From NCBI GenBank assembly GCA_003569245.1, contig BGOM01000021.1, forward strand, positions 1 to 64,000: a DNA stretch of 64,000 nt. Reading direction: 5' to 3'. Below the pieces are notes generated by a model. The model searched no databases. It worked only from the letters and a program-made list of their open reading frames with translations, and was not told the origin of the DNA. This document shows positions 28,222-38,195 of this stretch, one piece after another. This DNA is from Opitutia bacterium. GTDB taxonomy: Bacteria; Verrucomicrobiota; Verrucomicrobiia; Opitutales; UBA953. The position numbers were made by a program, and so were the translations under genes. Each line of letters starts with the position of its first letter. The first letter of the stretch is position 1.

Positions 28222-28620
28222 ATGAGCGCCAAGTCCCCCGCCATCACCGCCGTCGGCCGTCGCAAGACCGCCTCGGCCCGCGTCCGCCTTTCCCGCGGCA
28301 CCGGCTCCATCTCCATCAACGGCAAGCCCGCCGAGGAATACCTCTACACCGAGGCCCTCGTGAAGTCCGCCACCCTCCCGATCCGCACCGCGGGTCTCGA
28401 AGGCCAGGTCGATGTCACCGTGAACGTCATCGGCGGCGGCCCCAACGGCCAGGCCGGCGCGATCTCCCATGGCCTCGCCCGCGCCATCCAGAAGCTCGAC
28501 GCCACCCTGCGCGCCCCGCTCAAGAAGGAAGGCCTGCTGACCCGCGATGGTCGCATGCGCGAGCGTAAGAAGCCCGGCCGCCCCGGCGCCCGCAAGCGCT
28601 TCCAGTTCTCGAAGCGCTAA
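28222..28620 (+). CDS. rpsI: 30S ribosomal protein S9
   Basis: A small-subunit protein whose C-terminal tail contacts P-site tRNA. The 132-residue product has VGRRKTASARVRLSRGTGSI, the QAGAISHGLARAI block and DGRMRERKKPGRPGARKRFQ, and ends FSKR, the conserved terminal KR that touches the anticodon. It forms an operon with rplM and is closed by a strong terminator. Confidence 0.98.
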   Translation: MSAKSPAITAVGRRKTASARVRLSRGTGSISINGKPAEEYLYTEALVKSATLPIRTAGLEGQVDVTVNVIGGGPNGQAGAISHGLARAIQKLDATLRAPLKKEGLLTRDGRMRERKKPGRPGARKRFQFSKR

Positions 28621-28643
28621 ACCGCCCCGAGACAGGAACGACG

Positions 28644-28670
28644 AAGGCCCCGGCACCCCGGGGCCTTTTT
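28644..28670 (+). terminator. Terminator after rpsI
   Basis: AAGGCCCCGG, four-base loop, CCGGGGCCTT, then TTT. Confidence 0.9.
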
Positions 28671-28730
28671 GTTGCCCAGTTTCCCTCCTCCGCCCATCAA
28701 TTCGTCACGTCCCACCGCCATCCTCCCGCC

Positions 28731-29780
28731 ATGACCTCCCCCTTGACCAAAGTCGGCATCGTCGGCGCCTCCGGCTACACCGGGGAGGAGCTCGTCCGCG
28801 TGCTCGCCCGCCACCCGCGCGTCACCCTCGCCGCGGTCTGCTCCCGGACCTTGGCGGGCAAGGCCGTCGCCGACGAGATCCCGCGCCTCCGGGGCGTGGT
28901 CGACCCGGCGCTCGTCTTCGCCGCGTCCTCGCCCGAGGAGTGCGCGAAGTCCGACGTGGAGGTCTGGTTCCTCGCGCTGCCGCACGGGGTCGCCGCCGAA
29001 TACGCCGCGCCGCTCGTCGCCGCCGGCAAGCGCGTGCTCGACCTCTCCGCCGACTTCCGCCTCCGCGACCTCGCGCTCTACAAAAAATATTACGGTCATG
29101 ACCACCCGGCCCCGGCGCTCGCCGCGCAGGCCCGCTACGTGATCCCGGAGCTGCAGACGGACGAGTCGTGGAAGGCCGCGCGGCTGATCGCCTGCCCGGG
29201 CTGCTACCCGACCAGCATCCAGGTCCCGCTCGTCCCGCTCCTGCGCGCCGGGCTGCTCAAGCCCGCGCCGGGCCAGCTGGTCATCAACGCCTACAGCGGC
29301 GTCTCCGGGGCCGGCAAGAAGGCCGACGTGGCCTTCCTGTTCTCCGAGCGCGACAGCTCGATCAAGGCCTACGGGATCCCCGGGCACCGGCATCTCGCCG
29401 AGATCGAGGAGCAGTTCGGCGCGGCCGCCGGCCAGCCGGTCGTGGTGCAGTTCAACCCGCACCTCGCCCCGATGCACCGCGGCATCGCCACGACCATCGT
29501 CGTCCCCGCGCCCGGCGTCACCGCCGCGCAGGTCGAGGCCGTGTGGCGGGAAGCCTACGCCGGCCGGCCTTTCGTCACCTTGCTCAGGTCGGGCGACTTC
29601 CCCGACACCGCCCACGTGGCCGGCACCAACCGGGTCGCCTGCTCCGTCGTCGCCGACGCGCGCACGGGCAACCTCATCATCACGTCCGTCATCGACAACC
29701 TCCTCAAGGGCGCGGGCGGCCAGGCCGTCCAGAACCTGAACCTGATGATGGGCTGGCCCGAGGCCGAAGGCCTGCGCTGA
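28731..29780 (+). CDS. argC: N-acetyl-gamma-glutamyl-phosphate reductase
   Basis: ArgC reduces N-acetylglutamyl phosphate to the semialdehyde with NADPH, the third step of arginine synthesis. The 349-residue protein has the Rossmann motif VGIVGASGYTGEELVRVLAR, LALPHGVAAEYAAPLV, DLSADFRLRD and the catalytic cysteine in IACPGCYPTSIQVPLVPLL. HRHLAEIEEQ and VNPHLAPMHRG-like QFNPHLAPMHRGIATTI complete the C-terminal half. It is the first gene of argCJBDFG, all on the plus strand. No ARG box or attenuator is evident in the 60-base leader. Confidence 0.97.
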   Translation: MTSPLTKVGIVGASGYTGEELVRVLARHPRVTLAAVCSRTLAGKAVADEIPRLRGVVDPALVFAASSPEECAKSDVEVWFLALPHGVAAEYAAPLVAAGKRVLDLSADFRLRDLALYKKYYGHDHPAPALAAQARYVIPELQTDESWKAARLIACPGCYPTSIQVPLVPLLRAGLLKPAPGQLVINAYSGVSGAGKKADVAFLFSERDSSIKAYGIPGHRHLAEIEEQFGAAAGQPVVVQFNPHLAPMHRGIATTIVVPAPGVTAAQVEAVWREAYAGRPFVTLLRSGDFPDTAHVAGTNRVACSVVADARTGNLIITSVIDNLLKGAGGQAVQNLNLMMGWPEAEGLR

Positions 29781-29790
29781 GACCTTTCCC

Positions 29791-31020
29791 ATGTCCCTCG
29801 AGTTCACCAACGATTCCCCGGGGCTGACCGACGTCCCCGGCTTCCGCGTCGGCGCCGCCGGCTGCGATATCCGCAACAAGTCGACCGACCGTCTCGACCT
29901 CGCGCTCGTCGTCGCCGACCGCCCGTGCGCGGCCGCCGGCGTCTTCACGACCAACGACGTGAAGGCCGCCCCGGTGCGCTTCTGCCAGCAGGTGCTCGCC
30001 GTCTCCGCGGACCGGATCCGCGGCATCGTCGGGAACAGCGGCAACGCCAACGCCTGCACGGCCGCCCAGGGCGACGCCGACGCCGCCGCGATGGCGCGGC
30101 TGTCCGCCGAGGCCGTCGGGGCCCCGGCCGACGCCTTCCTCGTCTGCTCCACCGGCCGGATCGGCGAGCTCCTCCCGATGGCCAAGGTCGCCGCCGGCAT
30201 CAAGGAGTCGGCCGCCCGCCTCTCCCGCGACGCGGCCGAGGGTGTGCGCTCGGCCAACGCCATCCTGACCTCCGATACCCGCCCGAAGAGCTGCACCGCG
30301 CGGTTCACCTGGGAAGGGAAGACCGTCACCGTCGCCGGTATCGCCAAGGGCGCCGGCATGATCGAGCCCAACATGGCCACCATGCTCGCCTTCGTCTGCA
30401 CCGACGCCGCCGCCGCGCCCGCCGAGCTCAAGGCCGCGTTGAAGGCCTCCGCCGACCAGTCCTTCAACTGCGTCAGCGTCGACGGCGACATGTCCACCAA
30501 CGACACCGTCCTGCTCCTTGCGTCCGGAGCGTCCGGCGTGTCCGTGGGCGCGTCCGCCCCGGCCGCGCTCCGCGCGCTCTTCCAGGAAGCCCTCGATAAG
30601 GTCTGCTTCGCGCTGGCCGAGAAGATCGTGGGCGACGGCGAGAAGATCACCAAGGTCGTGGCCGTGGAGATCGCGGGCGCGCGCTCCCGGGCCGACGCCG
30701 AGAAGATCGCCCGCGCGATCGGGAACTCCCTCCTCGTGAAATCCTCCTGGTTCGGCGAGGACCCGAACTGGGGCCGCCTGGCCGACGCCGCCGGCTATGC
30801 CCGCACCGGCCTCGACGAGTCGAAGCTGGATATCTTCTACGACGATATCCCGGCCGTCCTCGGCGGCCGGCCGCTGCCGGAGAACAAGCCCGCGTGGAAG
30901 CAGGTCGTGAAGGCCGCCCGCTTCGCCGTCCGCCTCGACCTGCACCTCGGCGACGCGAAGTTCCGCCTCCTCGCGGCCGACCTCACCGACGGCTACGTGA
31001 ACTATAACAAGAGCGAGTGA
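29791..31020 (+). CDS. argJ: Glutamate N-acetyltransferase / amino-acid acetyltransferase
   Basis: ArgJ moves the acetyl group from N-acetylornithine to glutamate, recycling acetate in the cyclic arginine pathway. The 409-residue precursor is self-cleaved before the threonine of [15 protein letters not shown], which follows KGAGM. Other family blocks are [28 protein letters not shown] and [17 protein letters not shown]. Whether it also uses acetyl-CoA (bifunctional form) cannot be decided by sight. It is 10 bases after argC. Its presence explains why argE need not be in the cluster. Confidence 0.96.
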   Translation: MSLEFTNDSPGLTDVPGFRVGAAGCDIRNKSTDRLDLALVVADRPCAAAGVFTTNDVKAAPVRFCQQVLAVSADRIRGIVGNSGNANACTAAQGDADAAAMARLSAEAVGAPADAFLVCSTGRIGELLPMAKVAAGIKESAARLSRDAAEGVRSANAILTSDTRPKSCTARFTWEGKTVTVAGIAKGAGMIEPNMATMLAFVCTDAAAAPAELKAALKASADQSFNCVSVDGDMSTNDTVLLLASGASGVSVGASAPAALRALFQEALDKVCFALAEKIVGDGEKITKVVAVEIAGARSRADAEKIARAIGNSLLVKSSWFGEDPNWGRLADAAGYARTGLDESKLDIFYDDIPAVLGGRPLPENKPAWKQVVKAARFAVRLDLHLGDAKFRLLAADLTDGYVNYNKSE

Positions 31021-31078
31021 GCCCGGGTTTTCCCCCTTGTCTCGCCCGCCGACCCTGTCGACACTCCCGCTCCGACCG

Positions 31079-31959
31079 ATGAGCACTCCCGCCGCGCAGA
31101 AAGCCGAGGTCCTCCTCGAGGCGCTTCCCTACATCCATAAGTTCCGCGGTTCCACCTTCGTGGTGAAGTACGGCGGCAGCTTCATGGACGACCCGAACCC
31201 CGAGGGCCGCGACCGCGTGGCCACGGACATCGCCTTCCTCGCCGCCGTCGGCATCCAGGTCGTCGTCGTCCACGGCGGCGGCAAGGCCATCACCCGCGCC
31301 ATGGACAAGGCCGGCCTCAAGTCCGAGTTCCGCGGCGGCATGCGCGTGACCGACGCCGCCACCGTCAAGATCGTCGAGGAGACCCTCAACGGCGAGATCA
31401 ACGGCCAGATCTGCGACTCCCTGCGCGCCCGCGGCGCCAACCCCCTCGGCATGCCCGGTAACCACGTCAACCTCTGCGAGAAGCACTACGGCGCCGACGA
31501 GCAGGGCGCGCCCGTGGACCTCGGGTTCGTGGGCGACATCAAGTTCGTGAAGACCAAGCTGATCAAGAAGGCGCTCGCCGACGGCCACCTGCCGGTGGTC
31601 TCGCCCATCGCGCTCGACGCCGACGACCAGGCCTACAACACGAACGCCGACGTGGCCGCCGCCGCGGTGGCGCATTCCCTCCGGGCCCGCCGCCTGATCT
31701 TCATGAGCGACGTTCCCGGCCTGCTGGCCGACCCGAAGGACCCGGCCTCGCTCATCGCGACGCTCAAGGTCGGCGAGGTCGACGAGCTCAAGCGCAAGGG
31801 CGTCATCGCCGGCGGGATGATCCCGAAGGTCGACAGCGCCGTGAAGGCCCTGAAGGAAGGCGTCCGCCGCGTGCACTTCATCGACGGCCGCGTCCCGCAC
31901 GCGCTCCTGCTCGAGGTCTTCACCGACAAGGGCATCGGCACCGAGATCGTCCACGGTTG

Positions 31960-31960
<1 letters not shown>
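31079..31960 (+). CDS. argB: Acetylglutamate kinase
   Basis: ArgB phosphorylates N-acetylglutamate, the usual arginine feedback point. The 293-residue product starts [20 protein letters not shown], an N-terminal helix of the sort found in the arginine-sensitive hexameric form. The core has [39 protein letters not shown] and [17 protein letters not shown]. The ATG at 31079 fits the family length; the longer track ORF adds a non-conserved leader. Its stop overlaps the argD start by one base (TGATG). Confidence 0.96.
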
Positions 31961-33180
<1,220 letters not shown>

Positions 33181-33248
33181 GCCTTGGCCGCCCCTTATTT
33201 TCCTCTGTCCAAAGAGGGCCGGAGGGCTATGTTCCAACGCTTTCCGCG

Positions 33249-34196
33249 ATGCGTCATTTCCTCAAGGAGACCGACCTGAGCCCGGCCGAGACGGCCCAGG
33301 TCTTCGCCGCCGCCGCGGCCCTCAAGGCCGGTCGCGGCCGCGCCGCCGGCGCCGCCCTCGCGCATCAGTCCTGGGGCCTGATGTTCTTCAAGAAGAGCAC
33401 CCGCACCCGCGTCTCCTTCCAGGTCGGCGTCCATGAGCTCGGCGGCCTGCCGGTGATGCTCAACGCCGACGACCTGCAGATCTCGCGCGGCGAGACCGTC
33501 GCCGACACCGCGCGCGTCCTTTCCCGCTACCTCCACGGCATGGTCATCCGCTGCCACGAGCACAGCCTGCTCGAGGAGTTCGCCCGCTGCGGCACGATGC
33601 CCGTCGTCAACGCGCTGTCCGATTTCCTGCACCCCTGCCAGTTCCTGACGGACATGTTCACCCTCGCCGAGCGCTACGCGCCCGGCCGCCCGGAGCAGTA
33701 CGCCGCCTCGCTGAAGGGCAAGAAGGTCGCCTTCCTCGGCGACACCGCCTGCAACATGGCCAACTCGTTCGTGCTCGGCGGCGCCGCCCTCGGCGTCGAG
33801 ATCGCGCTCGCCGGTCCGGCCGGTTACGAGCCCGGCGCCGGGATCCGCGCCCAGCTCAAGCGGGACGGCCTGGCCGAGACCTTCACGTTCTCGACCGACC
33901 CCGCCGCCGCCGTGAAGGGGGCCGACATGGTCTACACCGACGTCTGGGTGAGCATGGGCATGGAGGCCGAGAAGGCCGAACGCCTGAAGCTCATGCAGCC
34001 TTACCAGGTCAACGCGAAGCTGCTGTCCCTGGCCAAGCCCGCCGCCTATTTCATGCACTGCCTCCCGGCCCACCCCGGCGAGGAAGTCTCGGCCGAGGTG
34101 CTGGAGAGCAAGCAGAGCATCATCTTCGACCAGGCCGAGAATCGTCTGCACGTGCAGAAGGCCATCCTCGCCCACCTCGCCGCCCACCGCGGCTGA
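33249..34196 (+). CDS. argF: Ornithine carbamoyltransferase
   Basis: ArgF joins carbamoyl phosphate and ornithine to citrulline. The 315-residue product has the carbamoyl-phosphate motif FFKKSTRTRVSFQVG and the family's HPCQFLTD. It carries MVYTDVWVSMGMEAE, close to the ornithine loop (SMG), and the catalytic cysteine in MHCLPAHPGEEVSAEVL. The ATG before RHFLKETDLS is chosen. It is between argD and argG in the same direction; the 18-base gap to argG suggests one transcript. Confidence 0.96.
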   Translation: MRHFLKETDLSPAETAQVFAAAAALKAGRGRAAGAALAHQSWGLMFFKKSTRTRVSFQVGVHELGGLPVMLNADDLQISRGETVADTARVLSRYLHGMVIRCHEHSLLEEFARCGTMPVVNALSDFLHPCQFLTDMFTLAERYAPGRPEQYAASLKGKKVAFLGDTACNMANSFVLGGAALGVEIALAGPAGYEPGAGIRAQLKRDGLAETFTFSTDPAAAVKGADMVYTDVWVSMGMEAEKAERLKLMQPYQVNAKLLSLAKPAAYFMHCLPAHPGEEVSAEVLESKQSIIFDQAENRLHVQKAILAHLAAHRG

Positions 34197-34214
34197 TCTT
34201 CCCATCCCACTACC

Positions 34215-35471
34215 ATGAGCAAGCAGAAGAAAATCGTCCTGGCCTACTCCGGCGGCCTCGACACCTCCGTCCTCCTTTCCTGGATCAAGGACAAGCACCA
34301 CGCCGAGATGATCGCGTTCTGCGCCGATATCGGCCAGGAAGACGAGCTCAAGGGCCTCAAGCAGAAGGCCCTGAAGACGGGGGCCTCCAAGCTCTACGTC
34401 GACGACCTCCAGGCCGAGTTCGCCCGCGACTTCATCTTTCCGATGATGCAGGCCGGCGCCATCTACGAGGGTCAGTACTACCTCGGCACCTCCATCGCGC
34501 GTCCGCTCATCGCCAAGCGCATGGTCGAGATCGCCCGCAAGGAAGGCGCCACCGCCATCGCCCACGGCGCCACCGGCAAGGGTAACGACCAGGTCCGCTT
34601 CGAGCTGACCTGCGCCGCCCTCGCCCCGGACCTGGAGATCATCGCCCCCTGGCGCAACGAGGCTTTCCGCAAGGATTTCCCGGGCCGCGCCGAGATGATC
34701 GCCTATTGCGCCGACAACAAGATCCCGGTCGAGGCCAGCGCCAAGAAGCCTTACTCCTCCGACCGCAACCTCCTGCACATCTCCTACGAGGCCGGTATCC
34801 TCGAGGACCCTTGGATGGACGCCTTCGCCCCGGCGAACAAGGCCATGTTCAAGCTCTCCGTCTCCCCGGAGGACGCCCCGGACAAGCCGGAGTACGTCGA
34901 GCTCGAGTTCCGCCAGGGCGACTGCGTCGCCGTCAACGGCAAGAAGCTCGATCCCCTCGGCGTCATGCGCACGCTGAACAAGCTCGGCGGCCGTCATGGC
35001 GTCGGCCGAGTCGACATGGTCGAGAACCGCTTCGTCGGCATGAAGAGCCGCGGCGTCTACGAGACCCCGGGAGGCACCATCCTGCACTTCGCCCACCGCC
35101 AGATCGAGTCCCTGACCATGGACCGTGAGGTCATGCACCTGCGCGACTCGCTCGTCCCGCGCTACGCCACGCTCGTCTACAACGGCTTCTGGTACGCCCC
35201 GGAGCGCCTCGCCCTCCAGGCCCTCATCACCGAGTCGCAGCGCAACGTCACCGGCACCGTCCGCGTGAAGCTCTACAAGGGCGGCACGTACGTCGCCGGT
35301 CGCAAGAGCCCGCGTTCGCTGTATAACCCGCACATCGCCACGATGGAGGCGGACCCGACCAAGGCCTACAACCAGGACGACGCCACCGGCTTCATCCGCC
35401 TCAACGGCCTGCGCCTGCGCGTGAACTCGAAGGTCAACGGCGTCGCCAACCTCAGCAAGACCGTCCGCTAA
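34215..35471 (+). CDS. argG: Argininosuccinate synthase
   Basis: ArgG condenses citrulline and aspartate with ATP. The 418-residue protein has the P-loop [38 protein letters not shown], and [34 protein letters not shown] and the typical close [16 protein letters not shown] follow. It is the last gene of the arginine cluster, ended by a strong terminator. argH, for the final step, is not in the window. Confidence 0.97.
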   Translation: MSKQKKIVLAYSGGLDTSVLLSWIKDKHHAEMIAFCADIGQEDELKGLKQKALKTGASKLYVDDLQAEFARDFIFPMMQAGAIYEGQYYLGTSIARPLIAKRMVEIARKEGATAIAHGATGKGNDQVRFELTCAALAPDLEIIAPWRNEAFRKDFPGRAEMIAYCADNKIPVEASAKKPYSSDRNLLHISYEAGILEDPWMDAFAPANKAMFKLSVSPEDAPDKPEYVELEFRQGDCVAVNGKKLDPLGVMRTLNKLGGRHGVGRVDMVENRFVGMKSRGVYETPGGTILHFAHRQIESLTMDREVMHLRDSLVPRYATLVYNGFWYAPERLALQALITESQRNVTGTVRVKLYKGGTYVAGRKSPRSLYNPHIATMEADPTKAYNQDDATGFIRLNGLRLRVNSKVNGVANLSKTVR

Positions 35472-35494
35472 GGACGGCCCGGTCGGCCAAGAAG

Positions 35495-35530
35495 AAGGGC
35501 GTCCCCGGTCTCGGGGACGCCCTTCCTGTT
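35495..35530 (+). terminator. Terminator after argG
   Basis: AAGGGCGTCCCCG, four-base loop, CGGGGACGCCCTT, then CCTGTTT: a 13-bp perfect stem that ends the arg operon. Confidence 0.88.
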
Positions 35531-35535
35531 TAAAC

Positions 35536-35610
35536 TGGAGGCGCGGGTCGGAATTGAACCGACGCATGGGGCTTTTGCAGAGCCCGGCCTTACCACTTGG
35601 CTACCGCGCC
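35536..35610 (-). tRNA. tRNA-Cys (GCA)
   Basis: On the minus strand the acceptor GGCGCGG pairs with CCGCGCC. The D-arm is AGCCAAGTGGTAAGGC, the anticodon stem GGGCT/AGCCC holds loop CTGCAAA with anticodon GCA, and the T-loop is TCGGTTCAATTCCGA. Discriminator T73 and an encoded CCA fit cysteine identity (U73). Confidence 0.97.
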
Positions 35611-35628
35611 TGAAGACTGACCGGCCTC

Positions 35629-35657
35629 CAAAATGCCCGCGACCGAATGCCTTTCAA
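35629..35657 (-). promoter_or_regulatory. Candidate promoter of tRNA-Cys
   Basis: TTGAAA, 17 bases, then ATTTTG on the minus strand, about 18 bases upstream of the mature 5' end. The -10 is weak. Confidence 0.3.
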
Positions 35658-35674
35658 GGGTTTTATGCGCGGGC

Positions 35675-35703
35675 TTCCCTTTCGGGGCGGAACCCCCTAT
35701 AAA
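35675..35703 (+). promoter_or_regulatory. Candidate promoter of ispF (leaderless transcript)
   Basis: TATAAA is a strong -10, with a weak TTCCCT 17 bases upstream. The implied start lies at or one base before the ispF ATG, which would give a leaderless mRNA. Confidence 0.35.
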
Positions 35704-35710
35704 AGCAACC

Positions 35711-36202
35711 ATGTCCGCCACGCCGCCTTTCCGTATCGGTCTCGGTTACGACATCCACCCCCTGGTGGCGGGGCGCCCTTGCATCCTCGGCGGCGTACGC
35801 ATCCCCTCGGAGGTCGGCCCCGACGGACATTCCGACGCGGACGTCCTGCTGCACGCCGCCGCCGACGCGGTCCTCGGCGCCGCCGGCCTGCGGGATATCG
35901 GGCACTATTTCCCGAACACGGACCCCTCTCTCAAGGGCATGGATTCGGCCGTGATCCTCGCCCGGGCGGTCCAGGAAGCGGGTCGGGCGGGCTGGAAAAT
36001 CGGTAACCTTGACCTGGTCCTGATCGGGGAGCGCCCGAAGGTCATGGCCCATGTCGAGGCCATGAGGGCTTCGGTGGCCAAAATCGCCGGAATCCAGCCG
36101 AACCAGGTGGGGATCAAGGCGACGACCAACGAGGGGATGGACTCGATCGGGCAGGGCAAGGCCTTGGCGGTCCAGGCCGTCTGCCTCGTTTTCGCCCTAT
36201 AA
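35711..36202 (+). CDS. ispF: 2-C-methyl-D-erythritol 2,4-cyclodiphosphate synthase
   Basis: IspF closes the cyclodiphosphate in the non-mevalonate isoprenoid pathway as a zinc-dependent trimer. The 163-residue product has RIGLGYDIHPL (zinc Asp and His), GPDGHSDADVLLHAAADAVL, DIGHYFPNTDPSLKGMDS and GIKATTNEGMDSIGQGKALA. The ATG before SATPPFRI is chosen; the longer track ORF starts upstream of the -10 box. It stands apart from ispD, which is not visible here. Confidence 0.96.
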   Translation: MSATPPFRIGLGYDIHPLVAGRPCILGGVRIPSEVGPDGHSDADVLLHAAADAVLGAAGLRDIGHYFPNTDPSLKGMDSAVILARAVQEAGRAGWKIGNLDLVLIGERPKVMAHVEAMRASVAKIAGIQPNQVGIKATTNEGMDSIGQGKALAVQAVCLVFAL

Positions 36203-36206
36203 TCCC

Positions 36207-36237
36207 CCTAAAATCGGTTTTCCGGGACGGTTTTAGG
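36207..36237 (+). other. Hairpin between ispF and ndk
   Basis: CCTAAAATCG, an 11-base loop and CGGTTTTAGG pair over 10 bp with one wobble. No T-run follows, so it may be a weak terminator or a leader structure for ndk. A TTGTCA box lies 13 bases downstream. Confidence 0.4.
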
Positions 36238-36309
36238 AGGGTTTCGGGCTTGTCAAAGGTGCGTAAAAGCCCAAGAGTGGCTGACCGCCTTCTCTCCCGA
36301 AGGTTCCTT

Positions 36310-36744
36310 ATGGAAAAGACTCTCATCATCCTGAAGCCAGACTGCATGGAGCGCCGTCTCTGCGGCACCGTCCTCGCTCGTTTCGAGGCCGCCGGTTTCG
36401 AGATCCAGGCCAGCAAGATGACCCGTCTGACCGCCGCCCAGCTGCGTGAGCATTACGCCCACGTGGCCGACAAGCCTTTCTACCCCGAGATCGAGGCCTT
36501 CATGTCCTCCCGCCCCGTGATCGTGGCGGTCCTCACCGGCGAGAACGTGATCGCCAAGGTGCGCGAGCTGCTCGGGCCGACGAATTCCAAAGTGGCTCCG
36601 AAGGGCACCATCCGTGGCGATTACGGCACCGAGATGATGCGCAACGTCTGCCACGCCTCGGACAGCCCCGCCGCCGCGGACGCCGAGGTGCGCCGTTTCT
36701 TCCGTCCGGACGAGGTCTTCACCCCTGAGGTGAACCGAGTCTAA
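36310..36744 (+). CDS. ndk: Nucleoside diphosphate kinase
   Basis: Ndk balances NTP pools by phosphate transfer through a histidine. The 144-residue product reads EKTLIILKPDCMERRLCGTV and GPTNSKVAPKGTIRGDYGTE. The catalytic histidine lies in RNVCHASDSPAAADAEVRRF, where most family members have NxxHGSDS; the glycine to alanine change next to the histidine is mild. The start is the ATG after AAGGTTCCTT, one of the few starts with a weak purine-rich site (AAGG). It is followed by serS. Confidence 0.95.
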   Translation: MEKTLIILKPDCMERRLCGTVLARFEAAGFEIQASKMTRLTAAQLREHYAHVADKPFYPEIEAFMSSRPVIVAVLTGENVIAKVRELLGPTNSKVAPKGTIRGDYGTEMMRNVCHASDSPAAADAEVRRFFRPDEVFTPEVNRV

Positions 36745-36765
36745 GGCGCGAAGCATAGCACCAAA

Positions 36766-36864
36766 GCAAGTCCCGCTGTTCGCGCAGCGGGGCTTGTCCT
36801 GGCCTGCGTCCACCGCGCGGCCGCCGCGGCCGATAATTCCCCGTTGCCCTCCGGCGGGGGAATT
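36766..36864 (+). other. Two hairpins in the serS leader
   Basis: CAAGTCCCGCTG/CAGCGGGGCTTG form a 12-bp stem (one wobble) soon after ndk with no T-run. Just before serS, AATTCCCC/GGGGAATT encloses GCCCTCCGGC. They may be a weak ndk terminator and a serS leader structure. No T-box motif (AGGGTGG) is seen. Confidence 0.4.
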
Positions 36865-36879
36865 GGGCAATGTCGCCCC

Positions 36880-38148
36880 ATGCTGGACCCCAAGTTCCTC
36901 CGCGAAAACATCGAGCTCGTCCGCCGGGGCGTCGCCCGGAAGAAGTTCCAGGTCGACCTCGATGCCGTGCTCGCCGCCGACGAGGCCCGCCGCCATGCGG
37001 TGGCCGAGTTCGAGGTCGCCCGGTCCGCCCAGAACGCCGCCAACAAGGAGATGGCCGCGCTGCCGAAGGGCTCGCCGGAGTTCCAGGCCAAGGTCGTCGA
37101 GATGAAGGCCGCCTCCGCGCAGGTCAAGGAGCTGGAGAAGAAGGTCGCCGAGGCCGAGGAACGCATGAAGGCCGTCGCGCTCTCCGTCCCGAACATCCCG
37201 CACGATTCCGTGCCCGCGGGCCGCACCGAGGCCGACAACCAGGTCGTCCTCGAGTGGGGCGACCATTCCAAGCTGATCTCGCCGGCGGCCAAGCCGCACT
37301 GGGACATCGCCTGGTTCAGCAAGGCGATCGACTTCGAGCGCGGCGTGAAGGTCACCGGTGCCGGCTTCCCGTTCTACGTGGGCGACATGGCCCGCCTGGT
37401 CCGGGCGCTCATCCAGTACTTCCTCGAGGAGGCCGGCGCGAGCGGCTACACCGAGGTCCATGCGCCGCTGCTCGTCAACGCCGCCAGCGCCACGGCCACC
37501 GGCCAGCTGCCCGACAAGGAAGGGCAGATGTACCACGCGCAGACCGACGATTTCTACCTGATCCCGACGGCCGAGGTGCCGGTCACGAACTTCTTCCGCG
37601 ACGAGATCCTCGACGAGGCCGCGCTGCCGGTGAAGCGCGCCGGCTATACCCCGTGCTTCCGGCGCGAGGCCGGCAGCTGGGGCGCGCATGTCCGCGGCCT
37701 CAACCGCCTCCACCAGTTCGACAAGGTCGAGCTCGTGAAGTGGGTCCACCCGGACAAGTCCTTCGACGAACTCGAGTCGCTGCGCGGCGACGCCGAGCGC
37801 CTCCTCCAGAAGCTCGAGCTTCCGTACCGCGTGCTCCTGATCTGCGCGGGCGACATCGGTTTCTCGCACAGCAAGCAGTATGACCTCGAGGTCTGGGCCG
37901 GCGGTCAGAAGCGCTGGCTCGAGGTGTCGAGCTGCTCGAACTTCACCGACTTCCAGGCCCGCCGCGCGGGCATCCGTTTCCGCCCGAAGGATGGCAAGCC
38001 GGAGTTCGTCCACACGCTCAACGGCTCCGGGCTCGGCCTGCCGCGCGTGCTGGCCGCGATCCTCGAGAACAACCTGCAGCCCGACGGCACGGTCCGCGTG
38101 CCCGCCGCCCTGCGGCGCTGGTACGGCAAGGATACGTTGTCGTTCTGA
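36880..38148 (+). CDS. serS: Seryl-tRNA synthetase
   Basis: SerS charges tRNA-Ser and tRNA-Sec. The 422-residue class II enzyme has the N-terminal antiparallel coiled coil that grips the tRNA long arm (~30-100). GLTGAGFP-like VTGAGFPFYVGDMARLVRAL, LIPTAEVPVTNFFRDEIL, motif 2 CFRREAGSWGAHVRGLNRLH, VSSCSNFTDFQARRAGIRF and motif 3 LNGSGLGLPRVLAAILENN follow. Start at the ATG before LDPKFLREN. Confidence 0.97.
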   Translation: MLDPKFLRENIELVRRGVARKKFQVDLDAVLAADEARRHAVAEFEVARSAQNAANKEMAALPKGSPEFQAKVVEMKAASAQVKELEKKVAEAEERMKAVALSVPNIPHDSVPAGRTEADNQVVLEWGDHSKLISPAAKPHWDIAWFSKAIDFERGVKVTGAGFPFYVGDMARLVRALIQYFLEEAGASGYTEVHAPLLVNAASATATGQLPDKEGQMYHAQTDDFYLIPTAEVPVTNFFRDEILDEAALPVKRAGYTPCFRREAGSWGAHVRGLNRLHQFDKVELVKWVHPDKSFDELESLRGDAERLLQKLELPYRVLLICAGDIGFSHSKQYDLEVWAGGQKRWLEVSSCSNFTDFQARRAGIRFRPKDGKPEFVHTLNGSGLGLPRVLAAILENNLQPDGTVRVPAALRRWYGKDTLSF

Positions 38149-38195
38149 GCACGGCTTTGGATTGGCAGCGCCGGTCCGCGGCCTAGGCTGGCCGC

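Noticed and set aside
33195-35567. 790-residue minus-strand ORF opposite argF and argG
   Set aside because: It is a shadow of real plus-strand genes in GC-rich DNA. The translation is low-complexity (V, A, G, D, L) with no motifs, and both plus-strand genes carry full family signatures.
36745-36879. T-box riboswitch before serS
   Set aside because: Hairpins are present but there is no T-box core (AGGGTGG) or specifier loop that can be recognised.
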